Part shown: in pieces, positions 26,217 to 33,464 of the stretch
Layout: every line of letters starts with the position of its first letter
Position numbering within the stretch: the first letter of the stretch is position 1
From: an uncultured Lachnospiraceae bacterium
GTDB taxonomy: Bacteria; Bacillota; Clostridia; Lachnospirales; Lachnospiraceae
Assembly: GCA_910584585.1 (NCBI GenBank)
Contig: CAJUBP010000011.1
Location: 48,900-112,899, forward strand
Direction: 5' to 3'
DNA: 64,000 nt
The notes under the pieces: model-generated
Told to the model about the DNA's origin: nothing
The model's input: only the letters and a program-made list of their open reading frames with translations
The model's database searches: none
Translations under genes and position numbers: made by a program

Positions 26217-26533
26217 GGCTGTTTACCTCCTATATTGTATTAGACAACGGAAAACCGGCCGTGTGACAGGAAAAATAAATTATTTCATTTTTTCCTGCCT
26301 GCTTTGACGCGTTCTTCCGTTTATCGGTTTTTCCGTTTGACGGAGCCTTGATGCGTTGCAGTATGATATTTATAGTATACTTTACTTTTCGGAAAAATGA
26401 AATGAATGGTTGGAAGGATTATTTACGGTTATTTCTTGACAGTTCCATAGATTGTTCGCTGTAGTTTTAAGTAATTTTGCATAAAGTAGCGGTTGCAGTC
26501 ATCTGGGTAGCGAAAACGCAAATCAGATTTACC
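26217..26533. other. Non-coding region between divergent sigma-factor and small-peptide genes
   Basis: No gene is supported here. The first ~15 bp hold the sigma-factor ribosome binding site on the minus strand. There are A/T-rich runs and a partial inverted repeat (TTCCGTTTATCGG / CCGTTTGACGG) around 26322-26345. A self-regulated minus-strand promoter for the sigma gene is likely, but I could not place it with confidence. Confidence 0.5.
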
Positions 26534-26562
26534 TTTACACCGTACATCCTCTTTGGTATAAT
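26534..26562 (+). promoter_or_regulatory. Promoter of the 36-residue membrane peptide gene
   Basis: TTTACA (26534-26539) and TATAAT (26557-26562) with a 17-bp spacer. This is close to the sigma-A consensus and predicts strong constitutive expression. Confidence 0.65.
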
Positions 26563-26605
26563 AAACCCATCAAACGAAAATATATAAGAAAAGGGATGAC
26601 AAGAA

Positions 26606-26716
26606 ATGATGGTTTTTATAATCGGAGGCGTGGTGCTGGTTGCGGTAATTATTTCTGTAATAGCGTCTGTAGCCGGAGCAGTGGCAGGAGTCGTGGACGA
26701 GGACAGCGAGGATTAA
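26606..26716 (+). CDS. 36-residue single-span membrane peptide
   Basis: A short open frame reads MMVFIIGGVVLVAVIISV, then IASVAGAVAGVVDEDSED and stop. It is one hydrophobic helix of about 28 residues rich in V, I, G and A with small-residue (AxxxG-like) spacing, and an acidic cytosolic or outer tail. An AAAGGGATG site precedes it and a near-consensus promoter lies 43 bp upstream, so it is likely expressed. I do not recognise a family; small regulatory membrane peptides and type I toxins both look like this, but toxins usually have a basic tail and an antisense RNA, and no antisense promoter was identified. Confidence 0.55.
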   Translation: MMVFIIGGVVLVAVIISVIASVAGAVAGVVDEDSED

Positions 26717-26929
26717 TTTTCTGAATACTGCAAATGATACGGGAATTATCGTTAGAACGATTCGTACCGGAGTGTATTGGAGGGATTTTCAATATGCTCC
26801 GGGAAAGGCTTTTCTATCATGATAATTCCTTTTTTCGTACCGTGAAAAAATTTGCAGGGAGAACCGCAGGGAAGGCTTTCGGAAGCATTCCTTATGGATT
26901 CTTAAGCCTGCGGGAATGGAGCGCAGATT

Positions 26930-28315
26930 TTGAAGGAGCATATTGTATATAAAGTTCAGCCGGGCAGCATAGCAGAAGAACTGGAGGTAACGCCGGGGGA
27001 CGCGCTGCTGTCTGTAAACGGCCATGAAATCGAAGACGTCTTTGATTACCATTACCATACGAATGAAGAATATCTTACCGTTGCAATCCGCAAGGAGAAC
27101 GGCGAGGAATGGGAACTGGAGATTGAGAAAGAATATGAAGAAGATTTGGGCATTGAATTTGAGAACGGCCTGATGGATGACTATAAGTCCTGCCAGAATA
27201 AATGCATTTTCTGCTTTATCGATCAGATGCCCGCGGGGATGCGGGAAACGCTGTATTTTAAGGACGACGATTCCAGGCTTTCGTTTCTCCAGGGGAATTA
27301 TGTGACTCTTACCAATCTAAAAGAACATGATTTGGAACGGATTCTGGAATATAAGCTTGGGCCGATCAATATTTCGGTGCAGACTACAAATCCCCAGCTT
27401 CGCTGCAGGATGCTGAACAACCGGTTTGCAGGAGAGGCGTTAAAAAAGATAGACACGCTCTATGAGGCGGGGATTCCCATGAACGGCCAGATTGTCCTCT
27501 GCAAGGGCGTCAATGACGGAGAGGAATTAAGGCAGAGCATAGAAGATTTAATGAAATATATGCCGGTGATGGAAAGCGTGTCGGTGGTTCCGGTGGGGTT
27601 AAGCAGGTACCGGGAGGGGCTGTATCCTTTGGAGCCTTTTACCGAAGAAGACGCCGGTGACGTGCTTGAAGTAATCCATCATTATCAGAAACTGTGCATG
27701 GAGCAGTTTGGCCTTCATTTTATCCATGCCAGCGACGAATGGTATTTGCTGGCGGGGCAGGAGCTGCCGCCGGAAGAAAATTATGACGGATATCTTCAGC
27801 TGGAAAACGGCGTGGGCATGCTGCGGCTTCTTAAGGAGGAATTTGGGGAAGCGCTGGAACGGGCAAGGGAACAGAGAGGACAGGATGGTTTCCAGGAACA
27901 GGAGAAAAGGGAAAAAATCACCATTGCCACAGGCGTTCTTGCCGCCCCTGTGCTGCGGGAACTGGTTTCACAATTTCAGGAGGTTTTTCCGGAAAAAGAG
28001 ATTCAGGTAATTCCTGTGCAGAATCACTTTTTCGGAGAACGGATTACGGTTTCCGGGCTGCTGACGGGACAGGACATTTTAGAGCAGCTAACGGGCAGGG
28101 AACTGGGAGACAGGCTGCTTCTGCCCTGCAATCTTCTGCGCAGCGGGGAAGAGACTTTTCTGGACGACATTACCGTTTCTCAGGTGGAAAGTGCTTTACA
28201 AGTGAAGACAGATATTGTAAAATCAAGCGGACAGGATTTGGCGTCGTGTTTGATGAGGGAAAGTCAGACAGAATTTGACACTGTGTTTGATGAGAGAAAG
28301 TCAGACAGAATTTGA
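26930..28315 (+). CDS. DUF512 family protein with PDZ and radical-SAM-like cysteine motif
   Basis: The 461-residue protein starts at TTG 26930 (GGAG nine bases upstream). It has an N-terminal PDZ domain (VYKVQPGSIAEELEVTPGDALLSVNG), a radical-SAM-like cysteine cluster CQNKCIFCFIDQMP (about residues 86-99), a TIM-barrel-like middle (NISVQTTNPQLRCRMLNN, MNGQIVLCKGVNDGEEL) and a C-terminal DUF512 domain (TVSGLLTGQDILEQL). The family is common in Clostridia next to der/engA, as here, and has no settled function; FeS chemistry is inferred from the cysteines. The last ~23 codons are made of a 37-bp tandem repeat, whose length is not a multiple of three, so the present C-terminus (DTVFDERKSDRI) is probably an artefact of repeat growth. 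Confidence 0.92.
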   Translation: MKEHIVYKVQPGSIAEELEVTPGDALLSVNGHEIEDVFDYHYHTNEEYLTVAIRKENGEEWELEIEKEYEEDLGIEFENGLMDDYKSCQNKCIFCFIDQMPAGMRETLYFKDDDSRLSFLQGNYVTLTNLKEHDLERILEYKLGPINISVQTTNPQLRCRMLNNRFAGEALKKIDTLYEAGIPMNGQIVLCKGVNDGEELRQSIEDLMKYMPVMESVSVVPVGLSRYREGLYPLEPFTEEDAGDVLEVIHHYQKLCMEQFGLHFIHASDEWYLLAGQELPPEENYDGYLQLENGVGMLRLLKEEFGEALERAREQRGQDGFQEQEKREKITIATGVLAAPVLRELVSQFQEVFPEKEIQVIPVQNHFFGERITVSGLLTGQDILEQLTGRELGDRLLLPCNLLRSGEETFLDDITVSQVESALQVKTDIVKSSGQDLASCLMRESQTEFDTVFDERKSDRI

Positions 28316-28337
28316 CGCTGTGTTTGATGAGAGAAAG
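28246..28337 (+). repeat. 37-bp tandem repeat, about 2.5 copies, at the DUF512 gene end
   Basis: Units start at 28246, 28283 and 28320 with GTGTTTGATGAG and end TTTGAC-A/G-CT. The period of 37 shifts the reading frame between units, so unit 1 encodes CLMRESQTEFDT and unit 2 VFDERKSDRI-stop. The third partial copy reaches into the der ribosome binding site region. Confidence 0.92.
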
Positions 28338-28350
28338 TTAGGAGAGTGGA

Positions 28351-29673
28351 ATGAGTAAACCAGTAGTTGCAGTAGTGGGGCGTCCCAACGTGGGAAAATC
28401 CACCTTGTTCAATGCGTTGGCAGGGGAGCGGATTTCCATTGTGCAGGATACGCCGGGAGTTACCAGAGACAGAATCTATGCCGAAGTAAGCTGGCTGGAT
28501 AAGAACTTTACCCTGATTGACACCGGAGGAATTGAGCCGGAGAGCAAAGACATTATTTTATCCCAGATGCGGGAACAGGCGCAGATTGCCATTGATACAG
28601 CGGATGTGATTATTTTCATGACAGATGTGCGCCAGGGCTTGGTGGACGCGGATTCCAAGGTTGCGGATATGCTGCGCCGCTGCGGGAAGCCGGTGGTGCT
28701 TGTGGTGAACAAGGTGGACAGCTTTGAGAAATACATGACAGATGTCTACGAATTTTACAATTTAGGAATCGGCGATCCGATCCCTGTTTCTTCAGCCTCA
28801 AGGCTGGGAATCGGCGATATGCTGGATGAGGTGGCTAAATATTTTCCGGAAGATGCGGATACAGGAGAGGAAGATGAGCGGCCAAAGGTTGCAGTTGTGG
28901 GAAAGCCCAATGTGGGCAAATCCTCCCTGATCAATCATCTGCTGGGAGAAGAACGGGTGATTGTGTCAGAGATTGCGGGAACCACCAGAGACGCCATTGA
29001 TACGGAAATCACCTGGCAGGATCGGGAATATGTGTTTATTGATACGGCAGGCTTAAGAAGGAAGAGCAAGATTAAGGAAGAGTTGGAGCGGTTCAGTATT
29101 ATCCGCGCAGTTACGGCTGTGGAGCGGGCCGATGTGGTGATCGTGGTTATTGACGCCACTGAAGGCGTGACGGAACAGGACGCCAAGATTGCAGGAATCG
29201 CCCATGAACGGGGCAAGGGAATTATTATTGCCGTAAACAAATGGGATGCCATTGAAAAAGACGACAAGACCATTTACAAGCACACGGATCGGATTCGCCA
29301 GATCTTAAGCTTTATGCCTTATGCGGAAATTCTCTTTATTTCGGCAAAGACAGGCCAGCGCACCCGGAAGCTTTTTGACATGATTGATGTGGTTTTGGAA
29401 AACAACTCCATGCGGGTTGCGACGGGAGTGCTGAACGAGATTATGACGGAAGCTGTCGCCATGCAGCAGCCCCCTTCCGATAAGGGCAAGCGGCTGAAGC
29501 TGTTTTATATCACCCAGGTGGCAGTTAAGCCGCCCACCTTTGTGATATTTGTAAATGATAAGGAACTGATGCATTTTTCTTATACCAGATATTTGGAAAA
29601 CCGCATTCGGGAAGCGTTTGGATTTCAGGGCACATCGCTGAAATTCATTATTCGGGAGAGAAAGGAAGGGTAG
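28351..29673 (+). CDS. der: Ribosome biogenesis GTPase Der (EngA)
   Basis: Der is a double GTPase needed for 50S assembly. The 440-residue protein has two G domains, each with P-loop (GRPNVGKST near residue 10, GKPNVGKSS near 185), DTPGVTRD / EIAGTTRDAID switch I regions, DTGG / DTAGLRRK and NKVD / NKWD specificity motifs, and a C-terminal KH-like domain (PTFVIFVNDKELMHFSYTRYLENRIREAFGF, cited in parts). AGGAG precedes the ATG. It is followed one base later by plsY, so these are one transcript. Confidence 0.98.
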   Translation: MSKPVVAVVGRPNVGKSTLFNALAGERISIVQDTPGVTRDRIYAEVSWLDKNFTLIDTGGIEPESKDIILSQMREQAQIAIDTADVIIFMTDVRQGLVDADSKVADMLRRCGKPVVLVVNKVDSFEKYMTDVYEFYNLGIGDPIPVSSASRLGIGDMLDEVAKYFPEDADTGEEDERPKVAVVGKPNVGKSSLINHLLGEERVIVSEIAGTTRDAIDTEITWQDREYVFIDTAGLRRKSKIKEELERFSIIRAVTAVERADVVIVVIDATEGVTEQDAKIAGIAHERGKGIIIAVNKWDAIEKDDKTIYKHTDRIRQILSFMPYAEILFISAKTGQRTRKLFDMIDVVLENNSMRVATGVLNEIMTEAVAMQQPPSDKGKRLKLFYITQVAVKPPTFVIFVNDKELMHFSYTRYLENRIREAFGFQGTSLKFIIRERKEG

Positions 29674-29674
29674 T

Positions 29675-30340
29675 ATGATACTGAGCAGAGTAATTTGTCT
29701 TGCCATTGGTTATGTTTTGGGGCTGTTTCAGACAGGCTTTATCTATGGAAAGCTTCACCATATTGATATTCGGGAATACGGAAGCGGCAACGCAGGAGCC
29801 ACCAACACACTGCGTACCCTGGGTTGGAAAGCTGGTTTGATTACGTTTCTGGGAGACGCGGGAAAGGCTATGCTGTCCATGCTGATTGCCTGGCTGCTGT
29901 TTCGTGACAGATATCCAGGCGCCGTGCATTTGCTGGAAATGTACGCCGGCCTTGGAACGGTTCTGGGCCACAATTTTCCTTTCTACATGAAATTCAAAGG
30001 AGGAAAGGGCATTGCCTGTACGGCAGGGTTTTTGTTTGCTTTTTATCCGCCTCTGACAGTTCTGTGCCTCCTGGTATTTGTGGTGACTGTGGCTGTTACC
30101 CGCTATGTGTCTCTGGGTTCTATTCTGGTGTCTCTGTGCTTTTATATTCAGCTGATTGTATTTGGCCAGTTGGGGCGTCTGTGGGTGGATCCGAAGCTGC
30201 TGCCGGAGGTTTACGCTGTGGGCGCTGTATTTACCATTCTGGCTATCTGGCGGCATCGGGCCAATATTAAGCGCTTGCTGAGCGGAACGGAGAATAAGAT
30301 TTCTGTCAGCAAGTCGGGGGATCTTAAGAAAAATTCATAA
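29675..30340 (+). CDS. plsY: Acyl-phosphate:glycerol-3-phosphate acyltransferase PlsY
   Basis: PlsY is the integral membrane enzyme that transfers an acyl group from acyl-phosphate to glycerol-3-phosphate, the first step of phospholipid synthesis in Firmicutes. The 221-residue protein has several membrane spans and all three signature loops: GSGNAGATNTLRTLG (residues ~36-50), KFKGGKGIACTAG (~108-120) and the C-terminal IWRHRANIKRLLSG-E. It starts 1 bp after der. The common partner gpsA is absent downstream, where a terminator and a fold-back element lie instead. Confidence 0.97.
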   Translation: MILSRVICLAIGYVLGLFQTGFIYGKLHHIDIREYGSGNAGATNTLRTLGWKAGLITFLGDAGKAMLSMLIAWLLFRDRYPGAVHLLEMYAGLGTVLGHNFPFYMKFKGGKGIACTAGFLFAFYPPLTVLCLLVFVVTVAVTRYVSLGSILVSLCFYIQLIVFGQLGRLWVDPKLLPEVYAVGAVFTILAIWRHRANIKRLLSGTENKISVSKSGDLKKNS

Positions 30341-30350
30341 GATGATTACG

Positions 30351-30384
30351 AAAGAGAATCCCACGGGAAAGGGATTCTCTTTTC
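30351..30384 (+). terminator. Rho-independent terminator after plsY
   Basis: AAAGAGAATCCC / GGGATTCTCTTT perfect 12-bp stem with an 8-nt loop and a short T run, 10 bp after the plsY stop. Confidence 0.85.
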
Positions 30385-30389
30385 TAATG

Positions 30390-30555
30390 CTAGAGCGTGT
30401 CTTAAAATTCATTCCCGCAATCTGCCGCCCCACTTCACACCAGATTTCATGCTGAATTTAGTCAATGTAGCCCACTACACCTCCGAAATTCAGCATAAAA
30501 TCTGATGTAAATTGGGACGACATCTTGCGGAAAGCAATTTTAAGACACGCTCTAG
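30390..30555. mobile_element. 166-bp MITE-like fold-back element (CTAGAGCGTGT ends)
   Basis: Perfect 20-bp terminal repeats (30390-30409, 30536-30555) begin CTAGAGCGTGTCTTA. Inside are nested complementary pairs (CCCGCAA/TTGCGG and CAGATTT..GCTGAATTT/AAATTCAGC..AAATCTG), so almost the whole element folds into one hairpin. It shares its first 11 bases with the 6904-7138 element and both are preceded by ATG. No protein is encoded. The kinase gene starts 24 bp after it. Confidence 0.75.
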
Positions 30556-30578
30556 GAGCAGAAAAAAAGGAGAAGAAA

Positions 30579-31373
30579 ATGCTAAACCAAGGGGACAGAT
30601 TAAACAGCCGCTATGAAATTCAAAGAATGCTTGGAGCAGGAGGCTCTTCGCGTGTTTATCTGGCTTATGACAGAGAACAGAAGAGAAATCTGGCGGTTAA
30701 GGAAATACGGAAAATTCCGGGGGATGGGGAAGAGATACATACGAAAATGATGCGGCGGGAAACGGAGCTGATCCAGAGACTGAATTATCCTTATTTTCCG
30801 CGGATAGAGGAAGTTTTGGAAAGGGAAGAAGCTTTTTATGTTGTGATGGAATATCTGGAAGGGGAGACGTTAGAGCAAGTGCTGCAGCGGTCAGGACCCC
30901 AGTCTCAGAAAAATGTAACGCGGTGGGCCAGGGATATGTGTCTGGTGCTGGGGTATCTTCACAATTGCCGGCCGCAGGTGGTTTACCGGGATATGAAGCC
31001 TGGGAATATCATGCTGCAGCCCGGAGGCAATCTGAGGCTGATTGATTTTGGAGCGGTTTTTGAGGAAGGAGCAGATTCTTTAAATCTTGGAACCAGAGGG
31101 TATGCGGCGCCGGAGCAGCTTGCCGGGGAACCGGCGGACGCCAGGACAGATATTTACGGTTTGGGAGTGACCATGTATCATCTTTTGACCGGGCAGGATC
31201 CAAGGCAAGTGCCGGACGGGCAGTTTCGGATTCGCCGCTGCAGCCGCTCTTTGTCCCGAAAACTGGACAGGATTGTGAGAAAATGCACCCGTTCTGAACC
31301 GGGCAGCCGGTATCAATCCTGCGAAGATTTGAGAAAAGATCTGGAAAACTTTGCAAATCGTAAGAAACTGTGA
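30579..31373 (+). CDS. Small Ser/Thr protein kinase, no membrane segment
   Basis: The 264-residue protein is a complete Hanks-type kinase domain and little else: glycine loop MLGAGGSSRVYLA (residues 18-30), Lys41 in LAVKEI, the catalytic loop VVYRDMKPGN with Asp138 (HRD changed to YRD), DFG at 156-158 and the activation-segment GTRGYAAPEQ. It lacks the membrane span and PASTA repeats of PrkC, so it is cytosolic. A strong AAGGAG site fixes the start at 30579. The 30390-30555 element lies directly upstream and parE/parC downstream; no phosphatase neighbour is present. Substrates are unknown. Confidence 0.9.
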   Translation: MLNQGDRLNSRYEIQRMLGAGGSSRVYLAYDREQKRNLAVKEIRKIPGDGEEIHTKMMRRETELIQRLNYPYFPRIEEVLEREEAFYVVMEYLEGETLEQVLQRSGPQSQKNVTRWARDMCLVLGYLHNCRPQVVYRDMKPGNIMLQPGGNLRLIDFGAVFEEGADSLNLGTRGYAAPEQLAGEPADARTDIYGLGVTMYHLLTGQDPRQVPDGQFRIRRCSRSLSRKLDRIVRKCTRSEPGSRYQSCEDLRKDLENFANRKKL

Positions 31374-31395
31374 TACAATAAGCAGGTTAAAAACA

Positions 31396-31496
31396 GAACA
31401 TGTGTATCAAAACAGAATAAGAAGATCAGAACAGAATACGCGTATCAAAACAGAACAAGAAGATCAGAACAGGATACGCGTATCAAAACAGAATCA
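31396..31496 (+). repeat. 38-bp tandem repeat, about 2.7 copies, before parE
   Basis: Units starting GTATCAAAACAGAA at 31404, 31442 and 31480 have a period of exactly 38 bp, with GAAGATCAGAACAG inside. They fill the 140-bp gap between the kinase stop and the parE start, ending just before the ribosome binding site. No open frame of note crosses them. Confidence 0.9.
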
Positions 31497-31513
31497 ATAG
31501 AAAGGAAAAGAAA

Positions 31514-33436
31514 ATGGCAGAGAATCAGGAATACGGCGCCGGGAATATTACCGTATTAGAGGGCCTGGAAGCGGTGAGAAAACGGCCGGGCATGTATATC
31601 GGAAGCGTGTCACGCAAGGGCCTGAACCATTTAATTTACGAAATCGTAGATAATTCTGTGGATGAACATCTGGCAGGATTCTGCGATACCATACATGTAA
31701 CCCTGGAGGCGGACGGCTCCTGCACCGTGGAGGACAACGGCCGGGGCATTCCCGTGGGGATGCATGAGAAGGGCGTGTCCGCGGCCCGTCTGGTGTTTAC
31801 CACTCTTCATGCCGGGGGTAAATTTGACAATGACGCCTATAAGACCAGCGGCGGTCTTCACGGGGTAGGCTCTTCAGTGGTAAATGCTCTGTCCGCCTGC
31901 CTGGATCTTTCGGTGTATCTGGGGGGAAAAGTTTATCACGACAGATATGAAAGAGGAAATCCGGTGATTGAACTGGAACAGGGGATGCTGCCCGTTACCG
32001 GCAAAACAAAGAAGACAGGCACCAGAATCAATTTTCTGCCTGATCCGGAAATTTTTGAAAAAACCCGCTTCAAGGAAGAGGATGTCAAAAGCCGCCTTCA
32101 TGAAACTGCGTATTTGAATCCCAGGCTTACCATTGTCTATGAGGACAAGCGGGGAGAAGTGACGGAGCATTTGGAGTTCCACGAGGAAGAGGGGATCAGC
32201 GGTTTTGTCAAGGATTTGAACCGGAAAGCGGAAGCGGTCCATGATGTGGTGTATTTTCAGGGGGAGAGCGAAGGGATTACCGTGGAAGCGGCTTTCCAGT
32301 ATATCAATGAATTTCATGAAAATGTACTGGGATTCTGCAACAATATTTACAATGCGGAAGGCGGTGCCCATCTGACAGGATTTAAGAGTGTGTTTACCAC
32401 CGTCATCAATAATTATGCCAGAGAACTGGGGATTTTGAAGGAAAAGGACGCCAATTTTACCGGAGCCGATGTGCGGAACGGTTTGACGGCAGTGATCTCC
32501 ATCAAACATCCCGATCCCAGATTTGAGGGCCAGACCAAAACCAAGCTGGACAACCAGGACGCTGCCCGGGCCACCGGCAAAATAACGGGAGAGGAAATCC
32601 AGCTCTATTTCGATAAGAATCTGGAAACCCTGAAAAAAGTCATCGCCTGCGCGGAAAAAGCGGCCAAGATCCGCAAAACAGAGGAGAAAGCCAAGACAAA
32701 TCTTTTGACCAAGCAGAAATTTTCCTTTGATTCCAACGGCAAGCTGGCCAACTGCGAGAGCCGGGACGCTTCTATCTGCGAGATTTTTATTGTGGAGGGA
32801 GATTCCGCCGGGGGCTCTGCCAAGACAGCCAGAGACCGGAATTATCAGGCGATTCTGCCTATTCGTGGGAAGATTCTGAATGTGGAAAAAGCCAGTATTG
32901 ACAAGGTGCTGGCCAATGCAGAAATCAAAACTATGATCAATGCCTTCGGGTGTGGATTTTCCGAAGGGTTCGGCAATGATTTTGACATTTCCAAGCTGCG
33001 CTATGACAAGATTATCATTATGGCGGACGCGGATGTGGACGGCGCCCATATTTCAACCTTGCTGCTGACGCTGTTTTACCGTTTTCTGCCGGAGCTGATT
33101 TTTGAGGGGCATGTTTATATCGCCATGCCGCCGCTGTACAAAGCCATTCCTTCCAGAGGGGCCGAGGAATACTTATACGATGACGTCGCTTTGGAAAAAT
33201 ACCGGAAACGGCACAAAGGCCCCTTTACCCTTCAGCGGTATAAGGGACTTGGAGAAATGGACGCGGATCAACTTTGGGAGACTACGCTGAATCCGGCTAC
33301 CCGTATCTTAAAGCGGGTGGAGATTGAGGACGCGAGGATGGCCTCCGACGTGACGGAAATGCTGATGGGAACGGAAGTTCCGCCCCGGCGGGAATTTATC
33401 CATGAGCATGCCCATGACGCGGAGCTTGACATTTGA
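31514..33436 (+). CDS. parE: Type IIA topoisomerase ATPase subunit (ParE/GyrB-like)
   Basis: The 640-residue protein is the ATPase subunit of a type IIA topoisomerase. It has the Bergerat ATP site (YIGSVSRKGLNHLIYEIVDNSVDEH, DNGRGIPVGMH, GGLHGVGSSVVNALS), the transducer domain, and the TOPRIM domain with EGDSAGG and IIMADADVDGAHISTLLL, ending in the tail QRYKGLGEMDADQLWETTLNPATR (quoted in parts). The partner subunit follows 28 bp later. This pair is set apart from the usual dnaA-linked gyrB/gyrA, so it is probably topoisomerase IV or a paralogue; the split cannot be settled by eye, but its partner lacks a gyrase box. Confidence 0.93.
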   Translation: MAENQEYGAGNITVLEGLEAVRKRPGMYIGSVSRKGLNHLIYEIVDNSVDEHLAGFCDTIHVTLEADGSCTVEDNGRGIPVGMHEKGVSAARLVFTTLHAGGKFDNDAYKTSGGLHGVGSSVVNALSACLDLSVYLGGKVYHDRYERGNPVIELEQGMLPVTGKTKKTGTRINFLPDPEIFEKTRFKEEDVKSRLHETAYLNPRLTIVYEDKRGEVTEHLEFHEEEGISGFVKDLNRKAEAVHDVVYFQGESEGITVEAAFQYINEFHENVLGFCNNIYNAEGGAHLTGFKSVFTTVINNYARELGILKEKDANFTGADVRNGLTAVISIKHPDPRFEGQTKTKLDNQDAARATGKITGEEIQLYFDKNLETLKKVIACAEKAAKIRKTEEKAKTNLLTKQKFSFDSNGKLANCESRDASICEIFIVEGDSAGGSAKTARDRNYQAILPIRGKILNVEKASIDKVLANAEIKTMINAFGCGFSEGFGNDFDISKLRYDKIIIMADADVDGAHISTLLLTLFYRFLPELIFEGHVYIAMPPLYKAIPSRGAEEYLYDDVALEKYRKRHKGPFTLQRYKGLGEMDADQLWETTLNPATRILKRVEIEDARMASDVTEMLMGTEVPPRREFIHEHAHDAELDI

Positions 33437-33464
33437 TACAGATTACTGACAGAAAGGATTTGCC

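Noticed and set aside
26734..26952. 72-codon plus-strand frame between the small peptide and the DUF512 gene
   Set aside because: No ribosome binding site, no recognisable content, and it overlaps the DUF512 start in another frame.
31396..31496. CRISPR array or iterons before parE
   Set aside because: Repeats are contiguous without unique spacers and number under three; no replication or cas gene is near.
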